From Sphaerisporangium rubeum (GTDB lineage Bacteria > Actinomycetota > Actinomycetes > Streptosporangiales > Streptosporangiaceae): a stretch of DNA of 64,000 nucleotides. The notes beneath the pieces are model-generated. The model was not told where the DNA came from, ran no database searches, and worked only from the letters and a program-made list of their open reading frames with translations. The stretch covers positions 1,054,001 to 1,118,000 of the forward strand of contig NZ_JACHIU010000001.1 of NCBI RefSeq assembly GCF_014207705.1, in the 5' to 3' direction. The position numbers and the translations under genes are program-made. Numbering within the stretch: the stretch's first letter is position 1; every line of letters begins with the position of its first letter. This document shows, piece after piece, positions 16,581-24,309 of this stretch.

Positions 16581-17963
16581 GTGAAGACCCCTGCTTCATC
16601 ACGTTTACATGTCCGAGTCCGGCCGCTGATCGCACTCGCCGCTCTCGCCGGCGGGCTCCTCGTCGCCGGTGCGCCTCCGGCCCTGGCCGCCGGTCCCACA
16701 CCTCCTGTTCCAGGACCGGCCGGTCCCCCGGTACCCGCGGAGCTCGCGGCGGCCATCCCCTACGCGGCATGCGTGCCTGGTGGGGAGACCGCGGCGGACG
16801 GCGCCGTCGCCAACCAGGTGCGGCCCTCCATGAACGGCCCCCGCATGGGCCGCAGCGTGAACGCGTACAACGTCTCATGCGCCAGGGTCATCTCCCGCAC
16901 CGTCAAGGGCCGCGGCCTCGACAAGCGGGCCGCGGTGATCGCGGTGACCACGGCGATCACCGAGAGCACCCTGCACAACTACACGACCGCCGTCGACCAC
17001 GACAGCCTCGGGCTGTTCCAGCAGCGGCCCTCCCAGGGCTGGGGCACCCCGGCCCAGTTGGTCGACCCGGTGTACGCCACCAACGCGTTCATCAACGCGA
17101 TGCTGCGCAAGTATCCGAACAACTCGTGGATGAGCGGCGACATCGGCGCCATCTGCCAGCGCGTGCAGGTGTCGGCGGTCCCGGACGCCTACGGCCGCGA
17201 GGTCCACGACGCGCAGTTGCTCGTCGACGCGTTGTGGAACAACACCGGTGACTACGGGGTGCTGGATTTCTATCTGACCGATGATCAGGGTTCGGGTGCG
17301 TCGACGCGGCCGGTGTTCGCGTATGGCAATTCGCCGATGGTGCCGATCACGGGGGATTGGGACGGTGACGGCAAGGACACCGTGAGTACCTTCGATCCGA
17401 CGACGGGTCAGTTCTACATCAGTGACAATCCGGTGAGTGGTGCGGCGCAGTACACGTTCCGGTACGGCGATCCTGGTGGGGTGCCGTTCGTGGGTGATTG
17501 GGACGGTGATGGCAAGGACAACGTGGGTGTGCGGATGGGGAACCGGTTTTATATGCGGACGAGTCCGGTGACGTCGGCGACGGAGACGACGGTGTCGGTG
17601 GCGTATGGGGATTCGCCGATGCTTCCGCTCGCGGGTGACTGGGATGGTGACGGCAAGGACACCGTCAGTGCGTATGACCCGAGGTCGGGGTGGTTCTACA
17701 TCAGTAATGACCCCTCGACCGGTGCGGCGCAGTACTCGTTCAGGTATGGCGACCCCAATGCCGTTGCGTTTGTGGGTGATTGGGACGGCGACGGCAAGGA
17801 CGGTGTGGGTGTGCGGATGGGGAACCGGTTCTATCTGCGGACCAGTCCGGTGACGTCGGGGACCGAGACGACGCATTCGGTGGCGTACGGCGACACCCCG
17901 GACCTGCCGGTGATCGGCGACTGGGACGGCGACGGCAAGGACAGCCAAGGCATCGCTCGCTGA
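16581..17963 (+). CDS. secreted lysozyme/transglycosylase-like protein with the same repeat module
   Basis: 460 residues from GTG 16581. A Sec signal peptide ends near ALAAGPTPP. The middle domain (about residues 60-220) includes AVIAVTTAITESTLHN with a candidate catalytic Glu, then SLGLFQQRPSQGWG and DPVYATNAFINAML, the pattern of lysozyme-fold peptidoglycan hydrolases (GLFQQRP is typical). The exact family is not certain. The last 236 residues are the same DWDGDGKD module as in the upstream peptidase. It begins 35 bp after that gene and is probably co-transcribed, giving a pair of cell-wall hydrolases with a shared attachment or targeting module. Confidence 0.82.
   Translation: MKTPASSRLHVRVRPLIALAALAGGLLVAGAPPALAAGPTPPVPGPAGPPVPAELAAAIPYAACVPGGETAADGAVANQVRPSMNGPRMGRSVNAYNVSCARVISRTVKGRGLDKRAAVIAVTTAITESTLHNYTTAVDHDSLGLFQQRPSQGWGTPAQLVDPVYATNAFINAMLRKYPNNSWMSGDIGAICQRVQVSAVPDAYGREVHDAQLLVDALWNNTGDYGVLDFYLTDDQGSGASTRPVFAYGNSPMVPITGDWDGDGKDTVSTFDPTTGQFYISDNPVSGAAQYTFRYGDPGGVPFVGDWDGDGKDNVGVRMGNRFYMRTSPVTSATETTVSVAYGDSPMLPLAGDWDGDGKDTVSAYDPRSGWFYISNDPSTGAAQYSFRYGDPNAVAFVGDWDGDGKDGVGVRMGNRFYLRTSPVTSGTETTHSVAYGDTPDLPVIGDWDGDGKDSQGIAR
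17254..17963 (+). repeat. 710-bp direct repeat, copy 2
   Basis: Second copy, offset by 1418 bp from 15836-16545, joined in frame to a different catalytic domain. Sequence flanking the copies on both sides is unrelated. Confidence 0.9.
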
Positions 17964-17975
17964 ACCCACGGGGGC

Positions 17976-18009
17976 TACGGGCCGCGTCCTGCTCAGGACG
18001 CGGCCCGTA
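17976..18009. terminator. bidirectional terminator hairpin
   Basis: A perfect 15-bp stem (TACGGGCCGCGTCCT and its complement) closes a GCTC tetraloop between two convergent genes, 12 bp after one stop and 21 bp before the other. There is no U tract, as is usual in actinomycetes. Confidence 0.8.
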
Positions 18010-18030
18010 CGCGATCTGGTCAGCCGGGGG

Positions 18031-19386
18031 TCACTTGCCGATGACGGCGTTCATGTTGTCGGCGAACTTCTGCGGCGAGACGGAGAGCTGGAACAGGCCG
18101 GAGATGTTGTCGAGGAGGACCTCGGCGGCCGTCGGGCTGAGGGCCTGGTCCCAGGACTGAGCGAAGGTCTTGGCGTTGCTGGCGAGGTCGTACACGAACT
18201 TGAGCCATTCGGCGTCCGGGGAGGCGCTCAGCTGGCTCTCGGTGCCCTTGACGATCGGGACGGAGCCGGTGGCGATCCAGTCCTTGACCTCGGCGTCGGT
18301 GGACAGGCCGGTGGCGAGGAACTTCTTGGCGATCTCCTTCTGCTCGGGGGTCGCCTTGGAGTAGATCGACAGGTACTGCGCGGGGTTGCCGACGGTGTTG
18401 CTCGGGTCGCCCTTGCCGCCGTCCACCGGCGGGAAGTTCATGTAGCCGAGGCCGCCGCTGGACACGAAGTCGCCGCCTTCGGTCTTCTGGATGCCGTACG
18501 ACCAGCTTCCGTGGAGCATCATGGCGGCCTTGCCGGTGTACAGCAGCGCCTGGTCGGCGTTGGAGTCCGCGGTGATCGAGGAGAAGCCCTTGATGAAGCC
18601 GTCGGCCTTGACGAGCTCCTGCACCTTGGTCAGCGCGTCGAGCGCGGCGGGGTTGGACCAGGAGTTCTTCTCGCCGTCGAACACGGCCTGGAAGACCTCG
18701 GGGCCGCCGATGCGGTCGAAGAGGAACTCCAGCCACATCATGTTGGTCCACCGGGACTGGCCGCCGAGCGAGAACGGCGCGATGCCCTTGGCGTTGAACT
18801 TCGGCACCAGGTCCATGATGTCGCCCCACGACTGCGGCGGCTGCACCCCGACCTGGTCGAAGACCTTCTGGTTGTAGTACAGGACGATCGGCTGCACCCG
18901 CTCGATCGGCAGCGCGTAGATCTTCCCGTCGACGGTGCCGGCGGGGAACGCCGAGTCGAACAGCCGGTCCTTGACCGCGGGGTTCTGGTCGAGCCACGGC
19001 GTGAGGTCGTCCACCTGGCCGGCCTGCACGTAGCTGCGCAGCGTGCCACCACCCCAGCCGAAGACCAGCGTGGGGGCCTGGCCCGCGCCGATCGCCGTCT
19101 TGATCTTCGTCTTGTAGGCGTCGTTCTGGAACGCGGTCACCGCGAGCTGGCTGTTGGGGTTGGCCTTGTTGAACCGGTCGATGACGGCCCTGCGGACGCC
19201 TTCCGCGGGTTGCGCCGTCAGGATCCAGTAGCCGGCCTTGGCGCCGCCACCGCCGCCGCCACCGCCTCCGCCACCACCACCGGTGTCACCCGGCCCGCCG
19301 GTGCCGCAGGCGGCGAGCACGGCTCCTACGGGGAGGCCCATCGAGAGGGCGAGAAAGGTACGGCGGGACGTCGTCCTGGGTTCCAC
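18031..19386 (-). CDS. extracellular sugar-type solute-binding lipoprotein (ABC transport)
   Basis: 451 residues from GTG 19386 (GGAG upstream). The N-terminus SRRTFLALSMGLPVGAVLAACG has a twin-arginine motif and a lipobox Cys. The mature protein begins with a run of 13 glycines, then a family 1 binding-protein fold (AVIDRFNKANPNSQLAVTAFQ, ALPIERVQPIVLYYN, LLYTGKAAMMLHGSW). It binds a carbohydrate or similar ligand outside the membrane for an ABC importer. No permease or ATPase gene is nearby, so it is an orphan. Upstream TCATT and AATGA arms near 19507-19524 could be a LacI-type site. Confidence 0.88.
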   Translation of the reverse strand: MEPRTTSRRTFLALSMGLPVGAVLAACGTGGPGDTGGGGGGGGGGGGGAKAGYWILTAQPAEGVRRAVIDRFNKANPNSQLAVTAFQNDAYKTKIKTAIGAGQAPTLVFGWGGGTLRSYVQAGQVDDLTPWLDQNPAVKDRLFDSAFPAGTVDGKIYALPIERVQPIVLYYNQKVFDQVGVQPPQSWGDIMDLVPKFNAKGIAPFSLGGQSRWTNMMWLEFLFDRIGGPEVFQAVFDGEKNSWSNPAALDALTKVQELVKADGFIKGFSSITADSNADQALLYTGKAAMMLHGSWSYGIQKTEGGDFVSSGGLGYMNFPPVDGGKGDPSNTVGNPAQYLSIYSKATPEQKEIAKKFLATGLSTDAEVKDWIATGSVPIVKGTESQLSASPDAEWLKFVYDLASNAKTFAQSWDQALSPTAAEVLLDNISGLFQLSVSPQKFADNMNAVIGK

Positions 19387-19636
19387 GCAGATCTCCGTAC
19401 TCGAACGCCGGGGCCGCTCGCCCGCGGCTCGTCTCCTGTCGGCGGAGCGGCGCGACGAGTCTGGCTCAGCGCGAGTCCGCCTCTGATCCGGTGCGATGAA
19501 ACTTTCATTGAACTTTAAATGACCTTGCGGCACGCAATCTAGATTTCCGCGCACAGGCCTGTCAAGGGTCATGCACAGCCGTCAAGGCGACCCGGTAAGG
19601 AGCCGAAAGCGATCGGAGATGCCGGTGAAAAGGACT

Positions 19637-20149
19637 TCAGGCCGCGGGAACGGTGATGGATCCCGCCACCCGGCCGCTCACCGACGCCTCCAGCGTCCAG
19701 CAGCCCGCGGACGGCACGACGACGATGCTGGGGTAGGAGATGCCGTCCGACCGGGTCACTTCCTGGGTGAACGATCCGCGTCCCACCGCCTCGGTGCCGC
19801 GCACGGTCAGCGGACCGTCGGCCGCACGTATCAGCCACAGGATTTTCGTGTTCCCCCCGTCAGCGGCCTTCCCGCCGGGGGTGATGGTGGGGTCGTCGCC
19901 ATCGGCGTAGAAAAGCACGGCCGCGAAATCACCTCCACCCATCCAGGGTGGCGGCGACGACGGGTCGCTGAATCCCTGGTCGAGTTTCTCGGGAAGCGGA
20001 TCCTTCCTGACCTCGGTCACGGCGCACGACCGGTCACCCGTGGAAGGCGCGGCCTTCTCGCGCGGCGGCTCGAAGGTGCAACCGGTGACGGCGCAGAGGC
20101 TCAGCGACGAGATCAGGACGGCGGCGGATCCCCGGCGGTGGCGCATCAC
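19637..20149 (-). CDS. small lipoprotein of unknown function
   Basis: 170 residues. The signal AAVLISSLSLCAVTGC ends in a lipobox, so the protein is probably membrane-anchored outside the cell. Three more cysteines or Cys-containing segments occur (SCAVTEV, AGCWTLE). The C-terminal half, with GCWTLEASVSG, resembles small beta-sandwich secreted proteins. GTG 20149 or ATG 20146 could be the start. No family recognised. Confidence 0.7.
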   Translation of the reverse strand: MMRHRRGSAAVLISSLSLCAVTGCTFEPPREKAAPSTGDRSCAVTEVRKDPLPEKLDQGFSDPSSPPPWMGGGDFAAVLFYADGDDPTITPGGKAADGGNTKILWLIRAADGPLTVRGTEAVGRGSFTQEVTRSDGISYPSIVVVPSAGCWTLEASVSGRVAGSITVPAA

Positions 20150-20292
20150 CCCGTGCTACTCCCGAAGATCGGTCCACGTCAAGGCCCGATCTCGCGGCCA
20201 GGTGTCTTGCAGCACTTACGTCAGCGCTCGCAAAAAAGTAGATGATAACCGCATCTATATAGCAAATCTATGAAAGTCTCTCGCAGAACCTT

Positions 20293-20311
20293 GTGGAATC
20301 CGGTATTCCAC
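20293..20311. promoter_or_regulatory. palindromic operator candidate upstream of the glucanase gene
   Basis: GTGGAAT and ATTCCAC form a perfect 7-bp inverted repeat around CCGGT, 79 bp before the start. An AT-rich stretch (about 20232-20275, unusual in this DNA) lies just upstream and probably holds the promoter. Confidence 0.45.
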
Positions 20312-20390
20312 GCCTAATGTCACCTCACCCTCACAGCCTGCCTGCGCGACGGCGTGAGGCCGCTCACCCCCCGAGAGAAACGAGCAGCCG

Positions 20391-22448
20391 ATGTCACGGA
20401 GGATCACAAGCGCGGTGGCGAGGGGGCCCGGCCGGTCGCCGTGGCGGACCGCCAAGGCGATCGCAGCGGTCGTGGTGGTGTCGGCCACGGGTCTCGGTGT
20501 CGCGCCGGGGCCCGCCGTCGCCGACCGCGGCCGTGCCCCCGTCGTGACCCGCGCCGCGCTCGACCCGTCGCTGGTGGCGGGACGCGGGGCCGATGTCGCC
20601 TTCCTGGAGCAGGAGGCGGAGAACGCCGCCACGAACGGCACCGTCATCGGCCCGGACCGCACCGCGTACACCTTGCCGTCGGAGGCGTCCGGCCGCAGAG
20701 CGGTACGGCTGGCCCCGGGACAGTACGTCGAGTTCACCCTGCCGAGCGCGGCCAACGCGATCACCGTGCGGTACAGCGTGCCGGACGCGCCGCGCGGCGG
20801 CGGCATCGACGCGCCGCTGCACGTCACCGTGAACGGTGGCGGCAAGAAGGTCATGACCCTCACGTCGCGGTACTCCTGGCTGTACAACCAGTACCCCTTC
20901 AGCAACGACCCCGACGCCGGTCTACTGCACCCCGACTGGTGGATCACCGAGTGCCAGTGCGTGCCGGCCGCCACCAGCCCCACGCCGGTGATCACCAAGC
21001 CGTTCCGGCCGTCCCACTTCTACGACGAGCAGCGCCTGCCGCTCGGCAGGACCTACCGCGCCGGAGACCGGGTCCGCCTCACCGCGCCGGCCGGCACGAA
21101 CGCCGCGTGGACCGTCATCGACCTGCTCGACTCCGAGCTCGTCGGCGCACCCCACGTCCGGCTGGTCGCGGCCGACGTGCTGCTGTTCGGCGCCGACCCG
21201 CTCGGCAGGCGCGACTCCGCCGGCGCGTTCGACAAGGCCATCGCCTTCGCCAAGCGCAACAAGCTCAAGGTCTACATCCCGCCTGGCACCTACCAGGTGA
21301 ACCGCCACATCATCGTGGACGACGTCACCATCGAAGGCGCCGGCAGCTGGTACACGATCATCAAGGGCCGCGAGGTCGCGCTGCCGGTCCCCGCGCCGGA
21401 CGGCTCCACGCACACCGGCGTCGGCTTCTACGGCAAGGACGCCGCGGACGGCGGCAGCCGCGACGTGCACCTGTCGGGTTTCGCCATCGAAGGGGACGTG
21501 CGCGAGCGCGTCGACACCGACCAGGTGAACGGCGTCGGCGGCGCGATGAGCGACTCCACCATCGAGGGCCTGCACATCCGGCACACCAAGGCCGGCATGT
21601 GGTTCGACGGCCCGATGCGGAACCTGCGGATCATCGGCACCGTCATCGTCGACCAGATCGCCGACGCCGTCAACTTCCACACCGGGGTGCGCGACTCGGT
21701 CGTGTCCGGCACCTTCGTGCGCAACACCGGGGACGACGGCCTCGCCATGTGGTCGGAGAAGACCGCGAACACCGGCAACACCTTCGCACGCAACACCGTG
21801 CAGACACCGGTGCTCGCCAACGGCATCGCCGTCTACGGCGGCACCGACAACACGCTGACCGGCAATCTCGTCGCCGACCCGATCAGGGAGGGCAGCGGCA
21901 TCCAGGTCGGCTCACGCTTCGGCGCCGAGCCGTTCACCGGTCACCTGTGGATCAGGGACAACACCACGGTGCGGGCCGGCACGTACGAGCTGAACTGGAA
22001 CATCGGTCTCGGGGCCATCTGGTTCTACGCGCTGGAGAAGAACATCGAGGCCGACGTGCAGGTGGTCGGCAACCACTTCCTCGACAACACCTACAACGCG
22101 ATCATGCTGGTGAGCGAGTGGTCGGTGAAGGACCTCTACTCCATCTCCGACGTCCACTTCAAGGACATCAGAGTGGACGGCACCGGCACCTCGGTCGTCA
22201 GCGCGCGCGTGGCCGGCTCGGCGACGTTCGAGAACGTCGACGCGCGCAACGTCGGCGCGGTCGGCGTCAACAACTGCGGGACGTTCCACTTCACCCCGGC
22301 AGGCTCGGAGTTCACCCTGGTCGACCGCGGCGGCAACGACGGCGGCGGCACCACCGGCCCCTGGCTCGCGCCGTGGGAACTTCCCAACACCATCACCTGC
22401 GACGACCGTCCCCCGGTCGTGCCGCCTCCCGCGCCGTCCCCCTGGTGA
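20391..22448 (+). CDS. secreted GH87-type alpha-1,3-glucanase/mycodextranase-like protein
   Basis: 685 residues. A signal peptide (hydrophobic AKAIAAVVVVSATGLGVAPG) precedes a carbohydrate-binding-like N-terminal domain (EQEAENAATNGTVIGPD, CBM6/35-like) and a right-handed parallel beta-helix from about residue 270 (VYIPPGTYQVNRHIIVDDVTI, LSGFAIEGDVRERVDTDQVN, NFHTGVRDSVVSG, NTGDDGLAMWSEK). The GDVRERVD and TGDDGLAMWS elements match what is known of GH87 enzymes that cut alpha-1,3-glucan of fungal walls or mycodextran; the Asp-rich turns hold the likely acids. It ends in a Pro-rich tail. Secreted, single gene, followed by a terminator hairpin. Confidence 0.8.
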   Translation: MSRRITSAVARGPGRSPWRTAKAIAAVVVVSATGLGVAPGPAVADRGRAPVVTRAALDPSLVAGRGADVAFLEQEAENAATNGTVIGPDRTAYTLPSEASGRRAVRLAPGQYVEFTLPSAANAITVRYSVPDAPRGGGIDAPLHVTVNGGGKKVMTLTSRYSWLYNQYPFSNDPDAGLLHPDWWITECQCVPAATSPTPVITKPFRPSHFYDEQRLPLGRTYRAGDRVRLTAPAGTNAAWTVIDLLDSELVGAPHVRLVAADVLLFGADPLGRRDSAGAFDKAIAFAKRNKLKVYIPPGTYQVNRHIIVDDVTIEGAGSWYTIIKGREVALPVPAPDGSTHTGVGFYGKDAADGGSRDVHLSGFAIEGDVRERVDTDQVNGVGGAMSDSTIEGLHIRHTKAGMWFDGPMRNLRIIGTVIVDQIADAVNFHTGVRDSVVSGTFVRNTGDDGLAMWSEKTANTGNTFARNTVQTPVLANGIAVYGGTDNTLTGNLVADPIREGSGIQVGSRFGAEPFTGHLWIRDNTTVRAGTYELNWNIGLGAIWFYALEKNIEADVQVVGNHFLDNTYNAIMLVSEWSVKDLYSISDVHFKDIRVDGTGTSVVSARVAGSATFENVDARNVGAVGVNNCGTFHFTPAGSEFTLVDRGGNDGGGTTGPWLAPWELPNTITCDDRPPVVPPPAPSPW

Positions 22449-22464
22449 TCAGGCCGGAACGCGG

Positions 22465-22491
22465 GGCCGGGCCGCTCGGAGCGGCCCGGCC
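22465..22491. terminator. terminator hairpin between convergent genes
   Basis: A perfect 12-bp GC stem (GGCCGGGCCGCT and complement) around a CGG loop lies between the glucanase stop at 22448 and the cellulase stop at 22497, so it can serve both strands. Confidence 0.75.
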
Positions 22492-22496
22492 GGGGG

Positions 22497-24281
22497 TCAG
22501 ATCGGGGGATAGGCGTTGGTCACCAGCATGGTGAACTGGTCATGGTGCCACTGCCCCGGTGCCGGGGCCTCGTAGAGCGCTCCGGTGCGCTCGGCGGGGT
22601 TGATGCGGCCGTACGCCGTGGGGCTGCACATCACGTCGAAGCGCGCGTTCGGGTCGTCCACGTCCAGGATGGGTGGCCGGCTGAGACCGTCGGACTCGCC
22701 GGGTGGCTTGATCCACAGTAAGGCGTGGTAGTTGTTCGGGGACACGGGTCTCGGCCGCTCGCCGAGACCCGCGCCGGCCTGGTTGCAGAAGTTGTGGCGG
22801 TAGGTGCGCCGGTCGATCCTGGCCTGGTCGACATGCGTGTCGACCTGGGTCGACGTCGAGGGTGCCCTCGGACGGTAGGTCCCACCCCAGCCGTTGCGTG
22901 AGGTGTCGACGATCATGCCGACCGAGGAGGGGAAACCCCGGCTGGTCATGGCGTTGAGCAGCGCCGTGGAGAAGTCGCCCTCGTCGAAGACGGGGTTCCG
23001 GTCGTAGAACCTGCTGCTGTGCACCGGTTGTCCGCCGACCAGGCGGTAGGGGTCCGGCAGGAAGGTCTCGTCCAGCGGTACGTAGTCGGCGACGTTGAGG
23101 GCGAAGCCGGTCACGGCCGACATACCGCGCGCGGTGCCGCGCACCGTCGCGGCGATCCGGTCGGCGAAGCCCGGGAAGACCGTGTCGTAGCCGATCCAGT
23201 GGGAGACCCCGGCGTCCAGGTACAGCCAGACGTTGGGGAGCGGGCCGAGGCGGTCCACGGCGTACCGGATGCCGTCGGTGTAGACCCCGCTCGCCTCGGC
23301 CGTCTGGCACATCGCGGTCGGCTGGAACGGCGCGACGGCCAGCGAGGCCAGCGACCGCGGCTCGACGACGAAGACGACACGCAGGCCCTGGTAGCGGGGC
23401 CGGGAGACGATCTCGGTGATCGGGTCGATGAACTCGGCCCGGTACCTGCCGAGGCCGTCGGGTGATCCGAGCTCACCCCCGCCTGCGGGGCTCGTGCAGT
23501 CGCGGTACGGCAGGTCGTACAGCACGAAGGTCACGTACGTCGCACGCTGCTGCAGGGCTCCTTCCAGGTGGTCCACCAGCGTCCGGGAGCTGTAGGGGCC
23601 GGTCACCTTGGCGATGCGGTCCAGCCACACGGCGGTCGGGGTGCCCGCCACCGCGTAGATGCGCAGTTCGAGCTGGTTGTTCCCCGTGCCGGAGCGCACT
23701 ATGGAGGCGGACCGCAGTGCGTTGGCGGTCCAGTCGGGGTTCACGTAGCCGGTCCCGCCGAGGAACGGGTTGACGGGGGTCTTCACGGTCGGCGTCGGGA
23801 TCGGCGTGGGGGTCGGCGTCGGGGTGGCGGTGACGATGGTGCGGCAGGTCACGCCGTTGAGGGTGAAGGCCGTGGGGTGGGGATTGGCGCCTTGCCACGT
23901 GGCGGTGAAGCCGAGGACCATGGTCGCGCCGGCGTTGAGGACGTGGTTCGGTGGCTGGGTGTACGACTGGCTCAGCGCCGTCACCTGGGTGCCGGACTGG
24001 ATCCACTGCGCGTTCCAGCCGTTCTGGATCGTCTGGCTTCCCGGGGGCCCGGGGAAGGTGAAGGCCACCGTCCAGCCCCATAGCGAGTCGCCGGTGTTCC
24101 GCACCGCCAAGGAGGCGACGAAGCCACCTGAACCGGTGGTGCCCCACTGCTGCACGGTGTAGGTGGCCTCGCACGACGCGGCGGCCGACGCGGCGGCGGA
24201 CAGGCCGGTGACGGCGAGCAGGAAGGCCACCGGCAGGACCAGGACGCGGTACCACGGGGAGCGGCTGTTCCAGGGACCCAT
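22497..24281 (-). CDS. secreted GH6 cellulase with N-terminal CBM2
   Basis: 594 residues from ATG 24281 (GGAG upstream). Signal peptide to about residue 34, CBM2 cellulose-binding domain (CEATYTVQQWGTTGSGGFVA, GWTVAFTFPG, NGWNAQW), Thr-Pro linker, then a GH6 domain: YDLPYRDC with the acid Asp, WLYLDAGVSHWIG, IVDTSRNGWGG, LLWIKPPGESDG and WHHDQFTMLVTNAYPP. These are inverting cellulases (endoglucanase or cellobiohydrolase; the loops do not decide by eye). It starts 28 bp after the stop of the other GH6 gene, so the two form an operon. Confidence 0.92.
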   Translation of the reverse strand: MGPWNSRSPWYRVLVLPVAFLLAVTGLSAAASAAASCEATYTVQQWGTTGSGGFVASLAVRNTGDSLWGWTVAFTFPGPPGSQTIQNGWNAQWIQSGTQVTALSQSYTQPPNHVLNAGATMVLGFTATWQGANPHPTAFTLNGVTCRTIVTATPTPTPTPIPTPTVKTPVNPFLGGTGYVNPDWTANALRSASIVRSGTGNNQLELRIYAVAGTPTAVWLDRIAKVTGPYSSRTLVDHLEGALQQRATYVTFVLYDLPYRDCTSPAGGGELGSPDGLGRYRAEFIDPITEIVSRPRYQGLRVVFVVEPRSLASLAVAPFQPTAMCQTAEASGVYTDGIRYAVDRLGPLPNVWLYLDAGVSHWIGYDTVFPGFADRIAATVRGTARGMSAVTGFALNVADYVPLDETFLPDPYRLVGGQPVHSSRFYDRNPVFDEGDFSTALLNAMTSRGFPSSVGMIVDTSRNGWGGTYRPRAPSTSTQVDTHVDQARIDRRTYRHNFCNQAGAGLGERPRPVSPNNYHALLWIKPPGESDGLSRPPILDVDDPNARFDVMCSPTAYGRINPAERTGALYEAPAPGQWHHDQFTMLVTNAYPPI

Positions 24282-24309
24282 CCGGGATCCTCTCCTGAAG
24301 CGCGGCCGG

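Noticed and set aside
15836-17963. The 710-bp repeat as a transposon
   Set aside because: There are no terminal inverted repeats or transposase; each copy ends at a stop codon and is in frame.
19240-19280. CCACCGCCG-type run as a possible repeat element
   Set aside because: It is the in-frame polyglycine stretch of the solute-binding lipoprotein.
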